A stretch of DNA of 64,000 nt. Source: Gammaproteobacteria bacterium. GTDB taxonomy: Bacteria; Pseudomonadota; Gammaproteobacteria; Ga0077536. The notes under the pieces were generated by a model that had not been told where the DNA came from, did no database searches, and saw only the letters and a program-made list of their open reading frames with translations. The DNA is taken from positions 124,001-188,000 of the forward strand of contig JACQWY010000019.1 in NCBI GenBank assembly GCA_016209015.1. Reading direction: 5' to 3'. Both the position numbers and the translations under genes were made by a program. Within the stretch, counting starts at the first letter, position 1; every line of letters begins with the position of its first letter. This document shows, piece by piece, positions 9,297 to 18,091 of the stretch.

Positions 9297-9311
9297 TTGA
9301 CTATTAGTCAA
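9297..9311. promoter_or_regulatory. Perfect palindrome, likely TetR-family operator
   Basis: TTGACTA-T-TAGTCAA is a 7+1+7 perfect palindrome in the divergent region between the VOC gene and the TetR gene. Read on the minus strand it overlaps a TTGACT -35-like hexamer with TATACG 15 bases downstream, facing the VOC gene. Copies of CGAACGTA lie on both sides. Position and symmetry suggest an operator for the adjacent regulator; binding is inferred. Confidence 0.65.
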
Positions 9312-9383
9312 CGAACGTAGGGGCCAGCGTGTGCGCACTCTTCTTGGGGGCACGTATCGCACGGGCCGAGCACAACGCCACGC

Positions 9384-10052
9384 ATGACACGCAGCGCCGA
9401 ACAGCCCCGCACCCGTCGGCAGGTCCAGGCCGAGACCACCGCCGCGCGCGTACTGGCTGCGGCCGCCGAGCTGTTCGCCGGGCGTCCGTACGACGCCGTG
9501 TCGATGGCGGCCATCGCCGATGCCGCGGGTTGCGCGCATGGATTGCCCTTCCACTATTTCGGCAGCAAGCGTGGCCTGTACCTTGCCGCCATGGACAACG
9601 CCGCGCGTGAGCTGGCCGATGCGCACGCCGCCGCGGGCGCGGCTGCGCCGCGCGACGAAGTGCGCGCGATGCTGGCCGCGCATTTCGACTTCATGGTCCG
9701 ACGGCCGACACTCGCGGTCGCCCTGCTGCGCGGCGGGATCGGCGCTGATCCCGATGCCTGGGCGATCTTCGACATCGTCCGGCGGCAGTTCCTTGCGCGA
9801 GTCTGCGGCCTGTTGCAGCTCGATGCCGAGGCGAGCGTGCTGATGTTCATGCTCAGAGCATTGAGCGGCGCAATCGACGAATCGACGCTGCAAATGCTGG
9901 AAGCGCCGCATGTCGTCGCAGTCGAAGTGCTGGTCGACGCGCTCCTGCATATGCTCGCGGCGGCTATCGAGGTCGCGGCCACGCTCGATCGAGGCCTCGC
10001 TGTGACCCGCGCTCTGGCCCTACTGGAAGGCAACGCGAAGGAGACACGATGA
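9384..10052 (+). CDS. TetR/AcrR-family transcriptional regulator
   Basis: 222 residues. The N-terminal helix-turn-helix is clear: ARVLAAAAELFAGRPYDAVSMAAIADAAG followed by a recognition helix and the family-typical FHYFGSKRGLYLAAM (about residues 20-72). The remaining helical domain is the ligand pocket and has no obvious family assignment. It diverges from the VOC gene across a perfect palindrome, and its stop overlaps the FAD hydroxylase start as ATGA. It is therefore probably the local repressor of the catabolic cluster and autoregulated. Confidence 0.9.
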   Translation: MTRSAEQPRTRRQVQAETTAARVLAAAAELFAGRPYDAVSMAAIADAAGCAHGLPFHYFGSKRGLYLAAMDNAARELADAHAAAGAAAPRDEVRAMLAAHFDFMVRRPTLAVALLRGGIGADPDAWAIFDIVRRQFLARVCGLLQLDAEASVLMFMLRALSGAIDESTLQMLEAPHVVAVEVLVDALLHMLAAAIEVAATLDRGLAVTRALALLEGNAKETR

Positions 10053-11680
10053 ACGCGCAATCCGCTCTCGAAACACCCGTGCTCATCGCTGGCGGCGGGC
10101 CGGTCGGCATGACCTTGGCGCTCGAATTGGCACGCCTGGGTGTGGCTTGCACCCTGATCGAGCAGAGCGAGCACACGACGTGCTACCCGAAGATGGATCT
10201 CACGAACGTGCGCTCGATGGAGCTCTATCGACGTCTGGGTCTGGCCGAACGGCTGCGCGACGTCGGCGTGCCGCGCGAAAACCCGTTCGACATTTTGTGG
10301 ATGACTTCGCTGAGCGGCTACGAGCTGCACCGCTTTCGCTATCCATCCTCGGCAGAGTTCGCCGCGGCGGCCCGCCTGCGCAACGACGGCAACCAGCCCT
10401 GCGAAGCCCCCTTGCGCGTGAGCCAGGTCATCATCGAGCCGCTACTCAAGGCCGCGGTCGAAGCCGAGCCTCTCATCGACGCGCGCTTCCACGTGCGCTT
10501 CGAGCGCGTCCTCGACCAGGATCGCGACGGCGTCGATATCGAGGCGCGGGATTTGCGAACCGACGAACTGTTCAGGATCCGTGCCGCCTATGTGGCCGGT
10601 TGCGACGGTGGCGGCAGCCGCGTCCGCGAATCGCTCGGCATCGCACTCGAAGGTGATTTCGCGGTCGCGAGCGCCTACATGATCCACTTTCGCAGCCGCG
10701 AGTCGGAGTTCTTGCAACGCTGGGGCAAGACCTGGCATTCGCAATCGGCGCCGGGCACCTTGATCCACCAGGACGACGACGAAATTTACACCCTGCAGGC
10801 CTGGATCATGCCCGGACAGGATCCGACGACCTGGAATCCCCGGGAGGTGCTGGAGCGCTGGGCGGGACGAACGTTCGAATACGAGATCCTGCTGCACAAT
10901 CCCTGGAGTGCGCACATGGTCGTCGCCGAGCGTTACGTCGCGGGACGCGTGGCGCTCGCCGGCGACGCGGCGCACCAGTTCATGCCGACCGGCGGCTATG
11001 GCATGAATTCCGGCGTCTGCGACGCCATCGGCCTGGCCTGGATGCTTGCGGCCCTGGTCCAGGGATGGGGCGGACCACACTTGCTGGATGCCCATGACGC
11101 AGAACGGCGCCCGACCGCGTACTGGCATCGCAATGCCTCGCGGCGCCACCTTGGCGTGCGAATGCAGATCGCCGAGATTTTCGCCACGGCCGGCGACCTC
11201 GATGGCCACGAACCCGAGGCGTTCGCGCGGCGTGCCGCGGCCGGGGCCCGTATCGCGGCGGCCGGCAACGCCGAGAATGAATCCTGGTGCGTCGAACTCG
11301 GTTTCCGCTATGACCGGTCGCCCATCGTCGCCAGCGAAGGCGCTGCGCCCGACATCGATCCGCTCACCTATACCGCGTCGACATGGCCCGGCGCCCGCTT
11401 GCCGCACGTGTTCCTCGACGAGGGCGTGAGCATTCACGATCGACTGGGAGCTGGCTTCACCCTGGTCGTCATCGACGGCGACGTCGACACCCTCGCATTC
11501 GAGCAGGCGGCGGCTCGACGTCGCATGCCTTTCGCCGTGCTGCGACTCCAGCGCCCCGACCTCTTGGCCATTTACGCGCGCCGACTCCTCCTCGTGCGGC
11601 CCGATCAGCACATCGCCTGGCGCGGCAACGAACCGCCGCGGGACGCGGCGGGCTTGCTGGCGCAGGTCTGCGGCGGATGA
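10049..11680 (+). CDS. Group A FAD-dependent aromatic hydroxylase
   Basis: 543-residue flavoprotein monooxygenase of the MhpA/phenol-hydroxylase kind. The N-terminal Rossmann motif is GGGPVG (15-20); a conserved GCDGGGSRVRE follows; the second FAD motif is GDAAHQFMPTGGYGMNSG (from residue 305). A C-terminal thioredoxin-like segment ends with LVRPDQHIAWRG, typical of these enzymes. It uses NAD(P)H and O2 to hydroxylate an aromatic or polyketide ring; the substrate is unknown. It is translationally coupled to the TetR gene. More CTG and TTG leucine codons than flanking genes hint at a separate origin for the cluster. Confidence 0.88.
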   Translation: MNAQSALETPVLIAGGGPVGMTLALELARLGVACTLIEQSEHTTCYPKMDLTNVRSMELYRRLGLAERLRDVGVPRENPFDILWMTSLSGYELHRFRYPSSAEFAAAARLRNDGNQPCEAPLRVSQVIIEPLLKAAVEAEPLIDARFHVRFERVLDQDRDGVDIEARDLRTDELFRIRAAYVAGCDGGGSRVRESLGIALEGDFAVASAYMIHFRSRESEFLQRWGKTWHSQSAPGTLIHQDDDEIYTLQAWIMPGQDPTTWNPREVLERWAGRTFEYEILLHNPWSAHMVVAERYVAGRVALAGDAAHQFMPTGGYGMNSGVCDAIGLAWMLAALVQGWGGPHLLDAHDAERRPTAYWHRNASRRHLGVRMQIAEIFATAGDLDGHEPEAFARRAAAGARIAAAGNAENESWCVELGFRYDRSPIVASEGAAPDIDPLTYTASTWPGARLPHVFLDEGVSIHDRLGAGFTLVVIDGDVDTLAFEQAAARRRMPFAVLRLQRPDLLAIYARRLLLVRPDQHIAWRGNEPPRDAAGLLAQVCGG

Positions 11681-11743
11681 GCGCTCCCCCCTCTCGCACG
11701 CCCGGACGCAACCGGGCTGCCGTGTAAGCAAGGAGACACGATA

Positions 11744-12910
11744 GTGAATGCCGCAATCGACGAGCGTACACGCCAACGTGAGACGCTGCTGGCGTCCGTA
11801 GAACGCATCAAGCCCGTCCTCGAAGCGGGGGGCGCCGAGAGTGAGACCTTGCGTACACTGCCCGCGGATGCGGTCGCGGCGCTGCGGGACGAGGGTCTGT
11901 TCGCGCTCAAGGTCCCGGCGGTTCTCGGCGGCACCGAGGCGGATCCCGTGACGCAGATGCACGTCTACGAAGCCGTGGCGCGCATCGATCCCGCGGCCGG
12001 GTGGACCTGCTTCATCGGCTGCGGCGCGATGGTGATGACCGCCTACCTGTCTGATGCCTGTATCGAACGGATGTGGGCGGGTGGACGCATTCCGACCGCT
12101 GCGGCGGTCGTCATGCCGGGACGGGCCACGCGCGAGGCAGGTGGCTATCGCATCGATGGCCGCTGGTCCTGGGGCAGCGGCATCAATCACGCCGAGTGGG
12201 TCGGTGTGCACGTGCTGGTGGAGAACGACGGTGCGCCGCCGGACTCCCTGCTGGCCATGCTGCCGGCCGCGCATGTGGAAATCCTCGACAACTGGCACGT
12301 CGCCGGCCTCAAGGGCACGGGCAGTTACGACTTCGCCATCCGCGATCGCTTTGTCCCCGAAAGCCATGCATTCGATCTGCGGGCCATGCGCCCGCTACGC
12401 GGCGGCCCGTCGTTTCGAATGGGCATCCCGGCTCTGATCGCCAACGAGTTCGGCGGCTTCGCCGCGGGTGTGGGGCGCCGCGCGCTGGACGAAATCACGC
12501 AGCAGGCACTCCTCAAGTCGCGCGGCTACGCGGGCAAAGCGACCTTGGCAGACCGCCCCACCTTTCATTGCTGGCTCGGCGAGGCGGATTTCAGACTGCG
12601 CGCGGCCCGAACGCTGTTGTTCGACGCTTACGAACAAGCCTGGCAGCGCCTGTGCGCCGGCGTGTCCATCGGCGCGGCCGAACAAATCGAACTGCGCGCC
12701 ATCGTTGCGCACATGGTGCGCGTGGCAACGCAGGTTGCGAGCGAAGCGTATCGCTACGGTGGTGGCGGCGCCGCGCGACTCGACAATATGCTGCAGCGCT
12801 GCGCGCGCGATCTGGAAGTCGCGAGCGTCCACTTGTTCGCCAGTGATGCGATTTTCGAACAACACGGTCGCAGTCTGCTGGGCGCCACTGATCTCAATCC
12901 CATGGTGTGA
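11744..12910 (+). CDS. Acyl-CoA-dehydrogenase-fold flavin monooxygenase (HsaA/HPAH-like)
   Basis: 388 residues with a GTG start behind AGGAG. The fold is that of acyl-CoA dehydrogenases, but the sequence fits the two-component hydroxylases (HsaA, C2-HPAH): N-terminal helical domain, beta domain with GGYRIDGRWSWGSGINHAEWVGV, the loop WHVAGLKGTGSYDF, and a C-terminal helical bundle ending DLNPMV. Such enzymes take reduced flavin from a separate reductase, and none is seen nearby. Together with the FAD hydroxylase and VOC protein it suggests stepwise hydroxylation and cleavage of an aromatic or steroid-derived ring. An ordinary acyl-CoA dehydrogenase is less likely. Confidence 0.82.
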   Translation: MNAAIDERTRQRETLLASVERIKPVLEAGGAESETLRTLPADAVAALRDEGLFALKVPAVLGGTEADPVTQMHVYEAVARIDPAAGWTCFIGCGAMVMTAYLSDACIERMWAGGRIPTAAAVVMPGRATREAGGYRIDGRWSWGSGINHAEWVGVHVLVENDGAPPDSLLAMLPAAHVEILDNWHVAGLKGTGSYDFAIRDRFVPESHAFDLRAMRPLRGGPSFRMGIPALIANEFGGFAAGVGRRALDEITQQALLKSRGYAGKATLADRPTFHCWLGEADFRLRAARTLLFDAYEQAWQRLCAGVSIGAAEQIELRAIVAHMVRVATQVASEAYRYGGGGAARLDNMLQRCARDLEVASVHLFASDAIFEQHGRSLLGATDLNPMV

Positions 12911-12990
12911 GAAGCGGGCGCGGCGATCGTCGAAGGCTCCTGCGACACACCGGCTGAGCGGGCAGCCTGCTCGAAAATCCGGACGAGAAG

Positions 12991-14133
12991 TTACAGCCCC
13001 ACCAGCCTTGCCGCCGCCTTCTGCAAGGTCTCGTCCTCCTTGCAGAAGCAGAAGCGCACGTAGCGCGCGGCGGGCGGCGTCTCGTAGAACACCGACACCG
13101 GGATCGCGGCGACGCCCACTTCGCGCGTGAGCCAGGCCGCGAACTCGCGGTCGGGGAGCTCCGAGATCGCGCTGTAGTCGACGAGCTGGAAGTAGGTGCC
13201 GGCCGAGGGCTCGAACACGAAGCGCGAGTCCGCGATCGCGGCGTTGAAGAGATCACGCTTGCGCTGGTAGAAGTGCGGCAGCTCGGTCAAATGCTCGGGA
13301 TGCGCGTCCATGAAATCCGCGAGGCCCTGCTGGATCGGCTGGATGCCGACGAAGGTCACGAACTGATGCACCTTGCGCATCTCCGTCGTGAGCGCGGCCG
13401 GCGCGACGCAGTAGCCGGTCTTCCAGCCCGTGACGTGATAGGTCTTCCCGAACGAGAAGACGACGTAGGCGCGCGCGCGGAGCGTCGGATGGGCGAGCAC
13501 GGTCGCGTGCTTCGCGCCGTCGTAGATGAGGTGCTCGTAGACTTCGTCGGAGCAGACGATGAGATCGTGCTTCTCGGCGAGCGCAGCGAGCGCGTCGAGA
13601 TCCCCGGCCGTGATCACCGTCCCCGTCGGGTTGTGCGGCGAGTTGATCATGATCATCCGCGTGCGCGGCGTGATCGCTTTCGCGACGCGCTCCCAGTCGA
13701 TGCGATAGGCCGGCGGCTCGAGCGGGATGTGCACGGGCTTCGCGCCCGCGAGCAGCACCGCCGGCTCGTAGCTGTCGTAGGCCGGGTCGAACATGATGAC
13801 TTCGTCGCCCGCCTCTATGACCGCGGTCACCGCGCAGTAGATCGCTTCCGTCGCGCCGGGTGTCACGGTGATCTCGGTGTCCGGATCCGCGCTCACGCCG
13901 TAGCAGTTCTCCAGCTTGCGCGCGATCGCCTCGCGCAGCCGCGGAATGCCGGCCATGGGCGGATACTGGTTGTAGCCGTGGTCGATGTAATGCTTGACGC
14001 GGTCCTTCAACGCGGCGGGACCGTCGTAATCCGGAAAGCCCTGCGAGAGATTGATGGCGCCGTGCTCGGCCGCCATCTGCGACATCACGGTGAAGATCGT
14101 CGTGCCGACGTGCGGGAGTTTGCTCTTGATCAT
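12991..14133 (-). CDS. ybdL: PLP-dependent methionine aminotransferase, YbdL-like
   Basis: Fold type I aminotransferase of 380 residues. It begins SKLPHVGTTIFTVMSQMAAEHGAINLSQGFPD, the start typical of YbdL and kynurenine-aminotransferase relatives. The PLP site shows NSPHNPTG, SDEVYEHL and the Schiff-base lysine in SFGKTYHVTGWKTGY. Likely it transaminates methionine and perhaps aromatic amino acids. It is transcribed away from glnE with 89 bases between the two starts, leaving room for two promoters. Confidence 0.9.
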   Translation of the reverse strand: MIKSKLPHVGTTIFTVMSQMAAEHGAINLSQGFPDYDGPAALKDRVKHYIDHGYNQYPPMAGIPRLREAIARKLENCYGVSADPDTEITVTPGATEAIYCAVTAVIEAGDEVIMFDPAYDSYEPAVLLAGAKPVHIPLEPPAYRIDWERVAKAITPRTRMIMINSPHNPTGTVITAGDLDALAALAEKHDLIVCSDEVYEHLIYDGAKHATVLAHPTLRARAYVVFSFGKTYHVTGWKTGYCVAPAALTTEMRKVHQFVTFVGIQPIQQGLADFMDAHPEHLTELPHFYQRKRDLFNAAIADSRFVFEPSAGTYFQLVDYSAISELPDREFAAWLTREVGVAAIPVSVFYETPPAARYVRFCFCKEDETLQKAAARLVGL

Positions 14134-14222
14134 GGCCCGGCATTATCCGGTAATCGGGCCCGGTACCCAAGACACGGGGCGCCGATTAAGATGCCGACAC
14201 CCCAGCACATCCGCGCGGTGCC

Positions 14223-17120
14223 ATGCCCTTCTCGAGTCCTGATCCCGAGCTCGACCGTCTGCCCGAGCTGCTGCGCGCCCCGACGCGCGTATTGTTCGAA
14301 CGTTTCGCCGCGGCCTGGGCCGCCGCGGGCGGCGCGCGCGGCGTGTGGGAAGCACGACTCGGCGAGCTCGCGCGCGTGTTCGCCGCGAGCCCCTTCGTCG
14401 CCGAGTATGCGATCCGCAATCCCGGCGAATTCACCGCCTGCGTGCTCGAGCCCGTCGCCGAGCCGCGCACGGCGGCCGGCCTCGAAGCGCTCGCCGGCGC
14501 AGCTTGTGTCTCGGCCGGCAGCGAAGCGGCCGCGATGGCCGCGGTGCGCCGGCTGCGCAATCGCGAGATGGTGCGCATCGCCTGGCGCGACATCCTCGGG
14601 CTCGCGGATCTGACGATCGTGATGGCGGAGCTCAGCGCGCTCGCGGACGCCTTCATCCGCGCCGCGCTGGACTATCTCGCCGGCACGCTCCTCGCGCGCT
14701 ACGGCACGCCGCGCGACGAGCAGGGCGTCGAGCAGAAGCTCATCGTGATCGGCATGGGCAAGCTCGGCGGCGGCGAGCTGAACTTCTCGTCCGACATCGA
14801 TCTCATCTTCGTCTTCCGCGCGGCCGGCGAGACGGCCGGCGGCAAGCGCGACATCGCGAACCAGGAATACTTCGACCGCCTCGGCAAGAAGCTGATCGGC
14901 TTCCTCGGTGACACGACGGACGAGGGCTTCGTGTATCGCGTCGACATGCGGCTGCGGCCGTTCGGCGACTCCGGCCCGCTGACGACGAATTTCGCCGCGC
15001 TCGAGCACTATTATCTCGTGCACGGCCGCGACTGGGAGCGCTACGCGCTCATCAAGGGCCGCGCGGTGACGGGCGACGACGCGGATCGCGCCGCGCTCCG
15101 GCAGATCCTCAAACCCTTCGTCTACCGGCGCTATCTCGATTTCGGCGCGCTCGAAGCGGTGCGCGAGATGAAAGCGCTGATCAGCGAAGAGGTCGCGCGC
15201 CAGGATCTGCATCACGACGTGAAGCGCGGCGCGGGCGGCATCCGCGAGATCGAATTCATCGGCCAGACGTTCCAGCTCATCCGCGGCGGGCGCGAACCGC
15301 GCCTGCAGGTGCGGCCGATCCTGCAGATTCTCGCGGCCTGCGCGGATCTGAAGCTGCTCGAGGGCGAGGACGTCGCGGCGCTCGTCGAGTCCTATCACGT
15401 GCTGCGCACCGCCGAGCACCGGCTCCAGGAAGTGCACGACCAACAGACGCACGAGCTGCCGCACGACGAGCTCGGCCGGGCGCGGCTCGCCTACGGTCTC
15501 GGCCAGCCGGACTGGCCGGCCTGCGAGCGTCGCATCGCGGCCGCGCGCGCCGCCGTGCGGCAGCGCTTCGCGATGCTGCTGTTGCCGGTCGGACCGGGCG
15601 GCGAAGCACCGGAGGGCGGCGCGCGCGCCGCCGTCTGGTCCGCGGCACCGGCCGACGCCGACGTCTCGGCGCAGCTCGCTGAGGCCGGCTTCGCGGACGC
15701 GGCGGAATACTCCGACGTGCTCGCCGGGCTCAAGCACCCGCGCTTCCTCGATCGCCTGAGCCGCGAGGCGCGCATCCGCCTCGATCGCCTCATGCCGCTG
15801 CTGCTGCCCGAGCTCGCGGCGCGCGGCGCGAGCGGTGCGACGTTCAAGCGGCTCGGCGGGCTGCTGAAAGCGATCGCGCGCCGCTCGGTGTATCTCGCGC
15901 TGCTCGCGGACAATGCCGGGGCGCGCGGCCGGCTCATCGAGCTCTATGCCGCGAGTCCGTGGATCGCCGCGCAGATCACGCTGCAGCCGATCCTGCTCGA
16001 CGAACTGCTCGATCCGCGTTCGCTGTATTCGCCGCCGGATCGCGCGCTGCTCGCCGCGCAGCTCGATGCCGCGCTCGCGAACACGGACGAGGACGATCTC
16101 GACGCAGTGATGGACGTGCTCCGGAGCTTCAAGGCGCAGCAGGTGCTGCGCGTCGCGGCGAGCGACGTGATGGGGCATTTCCCGATCGCCGAAGTGAGCA
16201 ACCAGCTCTCCTACATCGCGGCCTGCCTGCTCGAGCGCGCGCTCGCGATAGCGCGGGCGGATCTGACGAAGCGTCACGGCCGGCCGATCGTCCAGACCGC
16301 GCGCGGACCGCGCGAAGCGGGCTTCGCGATCGTCGCCTACGGCAAGCTCGGCGGGCTCGAGCTCGGCTACGGCTCGGATCTCGATCTCGTGTTCATCCAC
16401 GACAGCGAGGGCGCGAGCGGTACCACGGACGGTCCGAAGCCACTGTCGAACGACGTGTTCTTCACGCGTCTCGCCCAGCGCATCATCCATCTCATCGCGA
16501 CGCGCACCTCGGCGGGAATCGCCTACGAGCTCGACATGCGCCTGCGCCCGAGCGGCGCCTCGGGGCTGCTCGTGACCTCGCTCGGCTCGTTCGCGGAATA
16601 CCAGCACCACAGCGCCTGGACGTGGGAGCACCAGGCGCTCGTGCGGGCGCGCGGCATCACCGGCACGCCGGGCGTGCTGGAGCGCTTCGAGAAGATCCGC
16701 CGCGAGGTGCTGCGCACGGCACGCGAGCCGACGAAGCTCCGTACCGAAATCCGCGAAATGCGCGAGCGCATGCGCGGCCAGACCGACGGCTCCGACGCCG
16801 CGCGCTACGACGTCAAGCACGGGCTCGGTGGTATCACGGACATTGAATTTATGGTGCAATATGCCGTCCTGCGCTGGGCCGCGCAGCATCCGGCTCTCAC
16901 CACGTACTCGGACAATCTGCGCCAGCTCGAGATCATTGCGAATCTGGAGCTCTACCCGCGCGAGGATTGCCGCACCCTGCACGACGCCTTCTTCGCATAT
17001 CGCGCCGAGGTCCACCGTTGCGCCCTGCAGGAGATCGACGGTCTGGTGCCGGCCGAAGCTTTCGGTGACGAACGCCGCGCCGTCGAGGCGCTGTGGGATC
17101 GCATCATGGTTCAGGGTTGA
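14223..17120 (+). CDS. glnE: Glutamine synthetase adenylyltransferase / adenylyl-removing enzyme
   Basis: Bifunctional regulator of glutamine synthetase, adenylylating or deadenylylating GlnA in response to PII. 965 residues, full length. The two nucleotidyltransferase domains both keep GKLGG.EL...SD.DL: the first at about residue 178 (GKLGGGELNFSSDIDLIF), the second at about 701 (GKLGGLELGYGSDLDLVF). ilvE starts 16 bases downstream, so glnE-ilvE forms one transcription unit, as in Pseudomonas next to the LPS core genes. Confidence 0.97.
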   Translation: MPFSSPDPELDRLPELLRAPTRVLFERFAAAWAAAGGARGVWEARLGELARVFAASPFVAEYAIRNPGEFTACVLEPVAEPRTAAGLEALAGAACVSAGSEAAAMAAVRRLRNREMVRIAWRDILGLADLTIVMAELSALADAFIRAALDYLAGTLLARYGTPRDEQGVEQKLIVIGMGKLGGGELNFSSDIDLIFVFRAAGETAGGKRDIANQEYFDRLGKKLIGFLGDTTDEGFVYRVDMRLRPFGDSGPLTTNFAALEHYYLVHGRDWERYALIKGRAVTGDDADRAALRQILKPFVYRRYLDFGALEAVREMKALISEEVARQDLHHDVKRGAGGIREIEFIGQTFQLIRGGREPRLQVRPILQILAACADLKLLEGEDVAALVESYHVLRTAEHRLQEVHDQQTHELPHDELGRARLAYGLGQPDWPACERRIAAARAAVRQRFAMLLLPVGPGGEAPEGGARAAVWSAAPADADVSAQLAEAGFADAAEYSDVLAGLKHPRFLDRLSREARIRLDRLMPLLLPELAARGASGATFKRLGGLLKAIARRSVYLALLADNAGARGRLIELYAASPWIAAQITLQPILLDELLDPRSLYSPPDRALLAAQLDAALANTDEDDLDAVMDVLRSFKAQQVLRVAASDVMGHFPIAEVSNQLSYIAACLLERALAIARADLTKRHGRPIVQTARGPREAGFAIVAYGKLGGLELGYGSDLDLVFIHDSEGASGTTDGPKPLSNDVFFTRLAQRIIHLIATRTSAGIAYELDMRLRPSGASGLLVTSLGSFAEYQHHSAWTWEHQALVRARGITGTPGVLERFEKIRREVLRTAREPTKLRTEIREMRERMRGQTDGSDAARYDVKHGLGGITDIEFMVQYAVLRWAAQHPALTTYSDNLRQLEIIANLELYPREDCRTLHDAFFAYRAEVHRCALQEIDGLVPAEAFGDERRAVEALWDRIMVQG

Positions 17121-17136
17121 AATCGAGGAGAGAGAT

Positions 17137-18060
17137 ATGAGCTACGCCGATCGTGACGGCGTGATCTGGGCGGACGGCAAACTCGTGCCGTGGCGCGAGG
17201 CGAACACGCATCTTCTGACCCATTCGCTGCATTACGGCGTCGGCGCCTTCGAAGGCATCCGCGCCTACAAGACCGACCAGGGCACGGCGATCTTCCGCCT
17301 CGACGATCACGTCAGGCGTCTGTTCGATACCTGCCGCATCCTCGGCATGAAGATGACGTTCGACGAACCGACGGTGCGCGACGCCTGCGTCGCGGCCGTG
17401 CGCGAGAACAAGCTCGAGACGGCGTATCTGCGGCCGCTCGCCTATTACGGCTCCGAAGGCATGGGCCTGCACGCGAGCACGCTGTCCGTGCACGTCGTCG
17501 TCGCGGCCTGGTACTGGGGCGCGTATCTCGGCGGCGACGCGCTCGAGAAGGGCATCCGCATCAAGACCTCCTCGTTCACGCGCCATCACGTCAACAGCGT
17601 GCTGTCGAAGGCGAAGGCGACCGGCAACTACATCAATTCGATCATGGCGCTCCAGGAAGTGGCGAAGGACGGCTACGACGAGGCCCTGCTGCTCGATCAC
17701 GAGGGCATGGTCGCGGAAGGCAGCGGCGAGAACATCTTCATGGTCCGTCGCGGCACGCTCTACACGCCCGAGCCGACCTGCGCGCTCGAGGGCATCACCC
17801 GCGACACCGTCATGCAGCTCGCCCGCGAGTTCGGCATTCCCGTCGTCGAGAAGCGCTTCGCGCGCGACGAGATCTACATCGCCGAGGAATGCTTCTTCAC
17901 GGGCACCGCGGCCGAGGTCACGCCGATCCGCGAGCTCGACAATCGTCCGATCGGCCCGGGTCTGCCGGGCCCGGTCACGAAGAAGCTGCAGAACGCCTAC
18001 CTCGACCTCGTGCAGGGCAAGCGCGCCGCGCCCGAGGGCTGGCTGACCCTGGTCGGCTGA
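17137..18060 (+). CDS. ilvE: Branched-chain amino acid aminotransferase
   Basis: Fold type IV PLP enzyme for the last step of valine, leucine and isoleucine synthesis. 307 residues from the ATG at 17137, preceded by GAGGAGAGAG. Motifs: DGVIWADGKLVPW, the family hallmark HSLHYGVGAFEGIRAY, the PLP lysine in SKAKATGNYINSI, and EGSGENIF. The C-terminus shows ECFFTGTAAEVTPI. It follows glnE and leads into the LPS-core-type genes. Confidence 0.97.
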   Translation: MSYADRDGVIWADGKLVPWREANTHLLTHSLHYGVGAFEGIRAYKTDQGTAIFRLDDHVRRLFDTCRILGMKMTFDEPTVRDACVAAVRENKLETAYLRPLAYYGSEGMGLHASTLSVHVVVAAWYWGAYLGGDALEKGIRIKTSSFTRHHVNSVLSKAKATGNYINSIMALQEVAKDGYDEALLLDHEGMVAEGSGENIFMVRRGTLYTPEPTCALEGITRDTVMQLAREFGIPVVEKRFARDEIYIAEECFFTGTAAEVTPIRELDNRPIGPGLPGPVTKKLQNAYLDLVQGKRAAPEGWLTLVG

Positions 18061-18091
18061 GCCGGCCCGCGCCGTGGGGAGGCGCATCACC

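Noticed and set aside
14130-17015. 961-codon open frame on the minus strand opposite glnE
   Set aside because: The translation has no recognisable domain, whereas the plus strand encodes a complete GlnE with both catalytic motifs.
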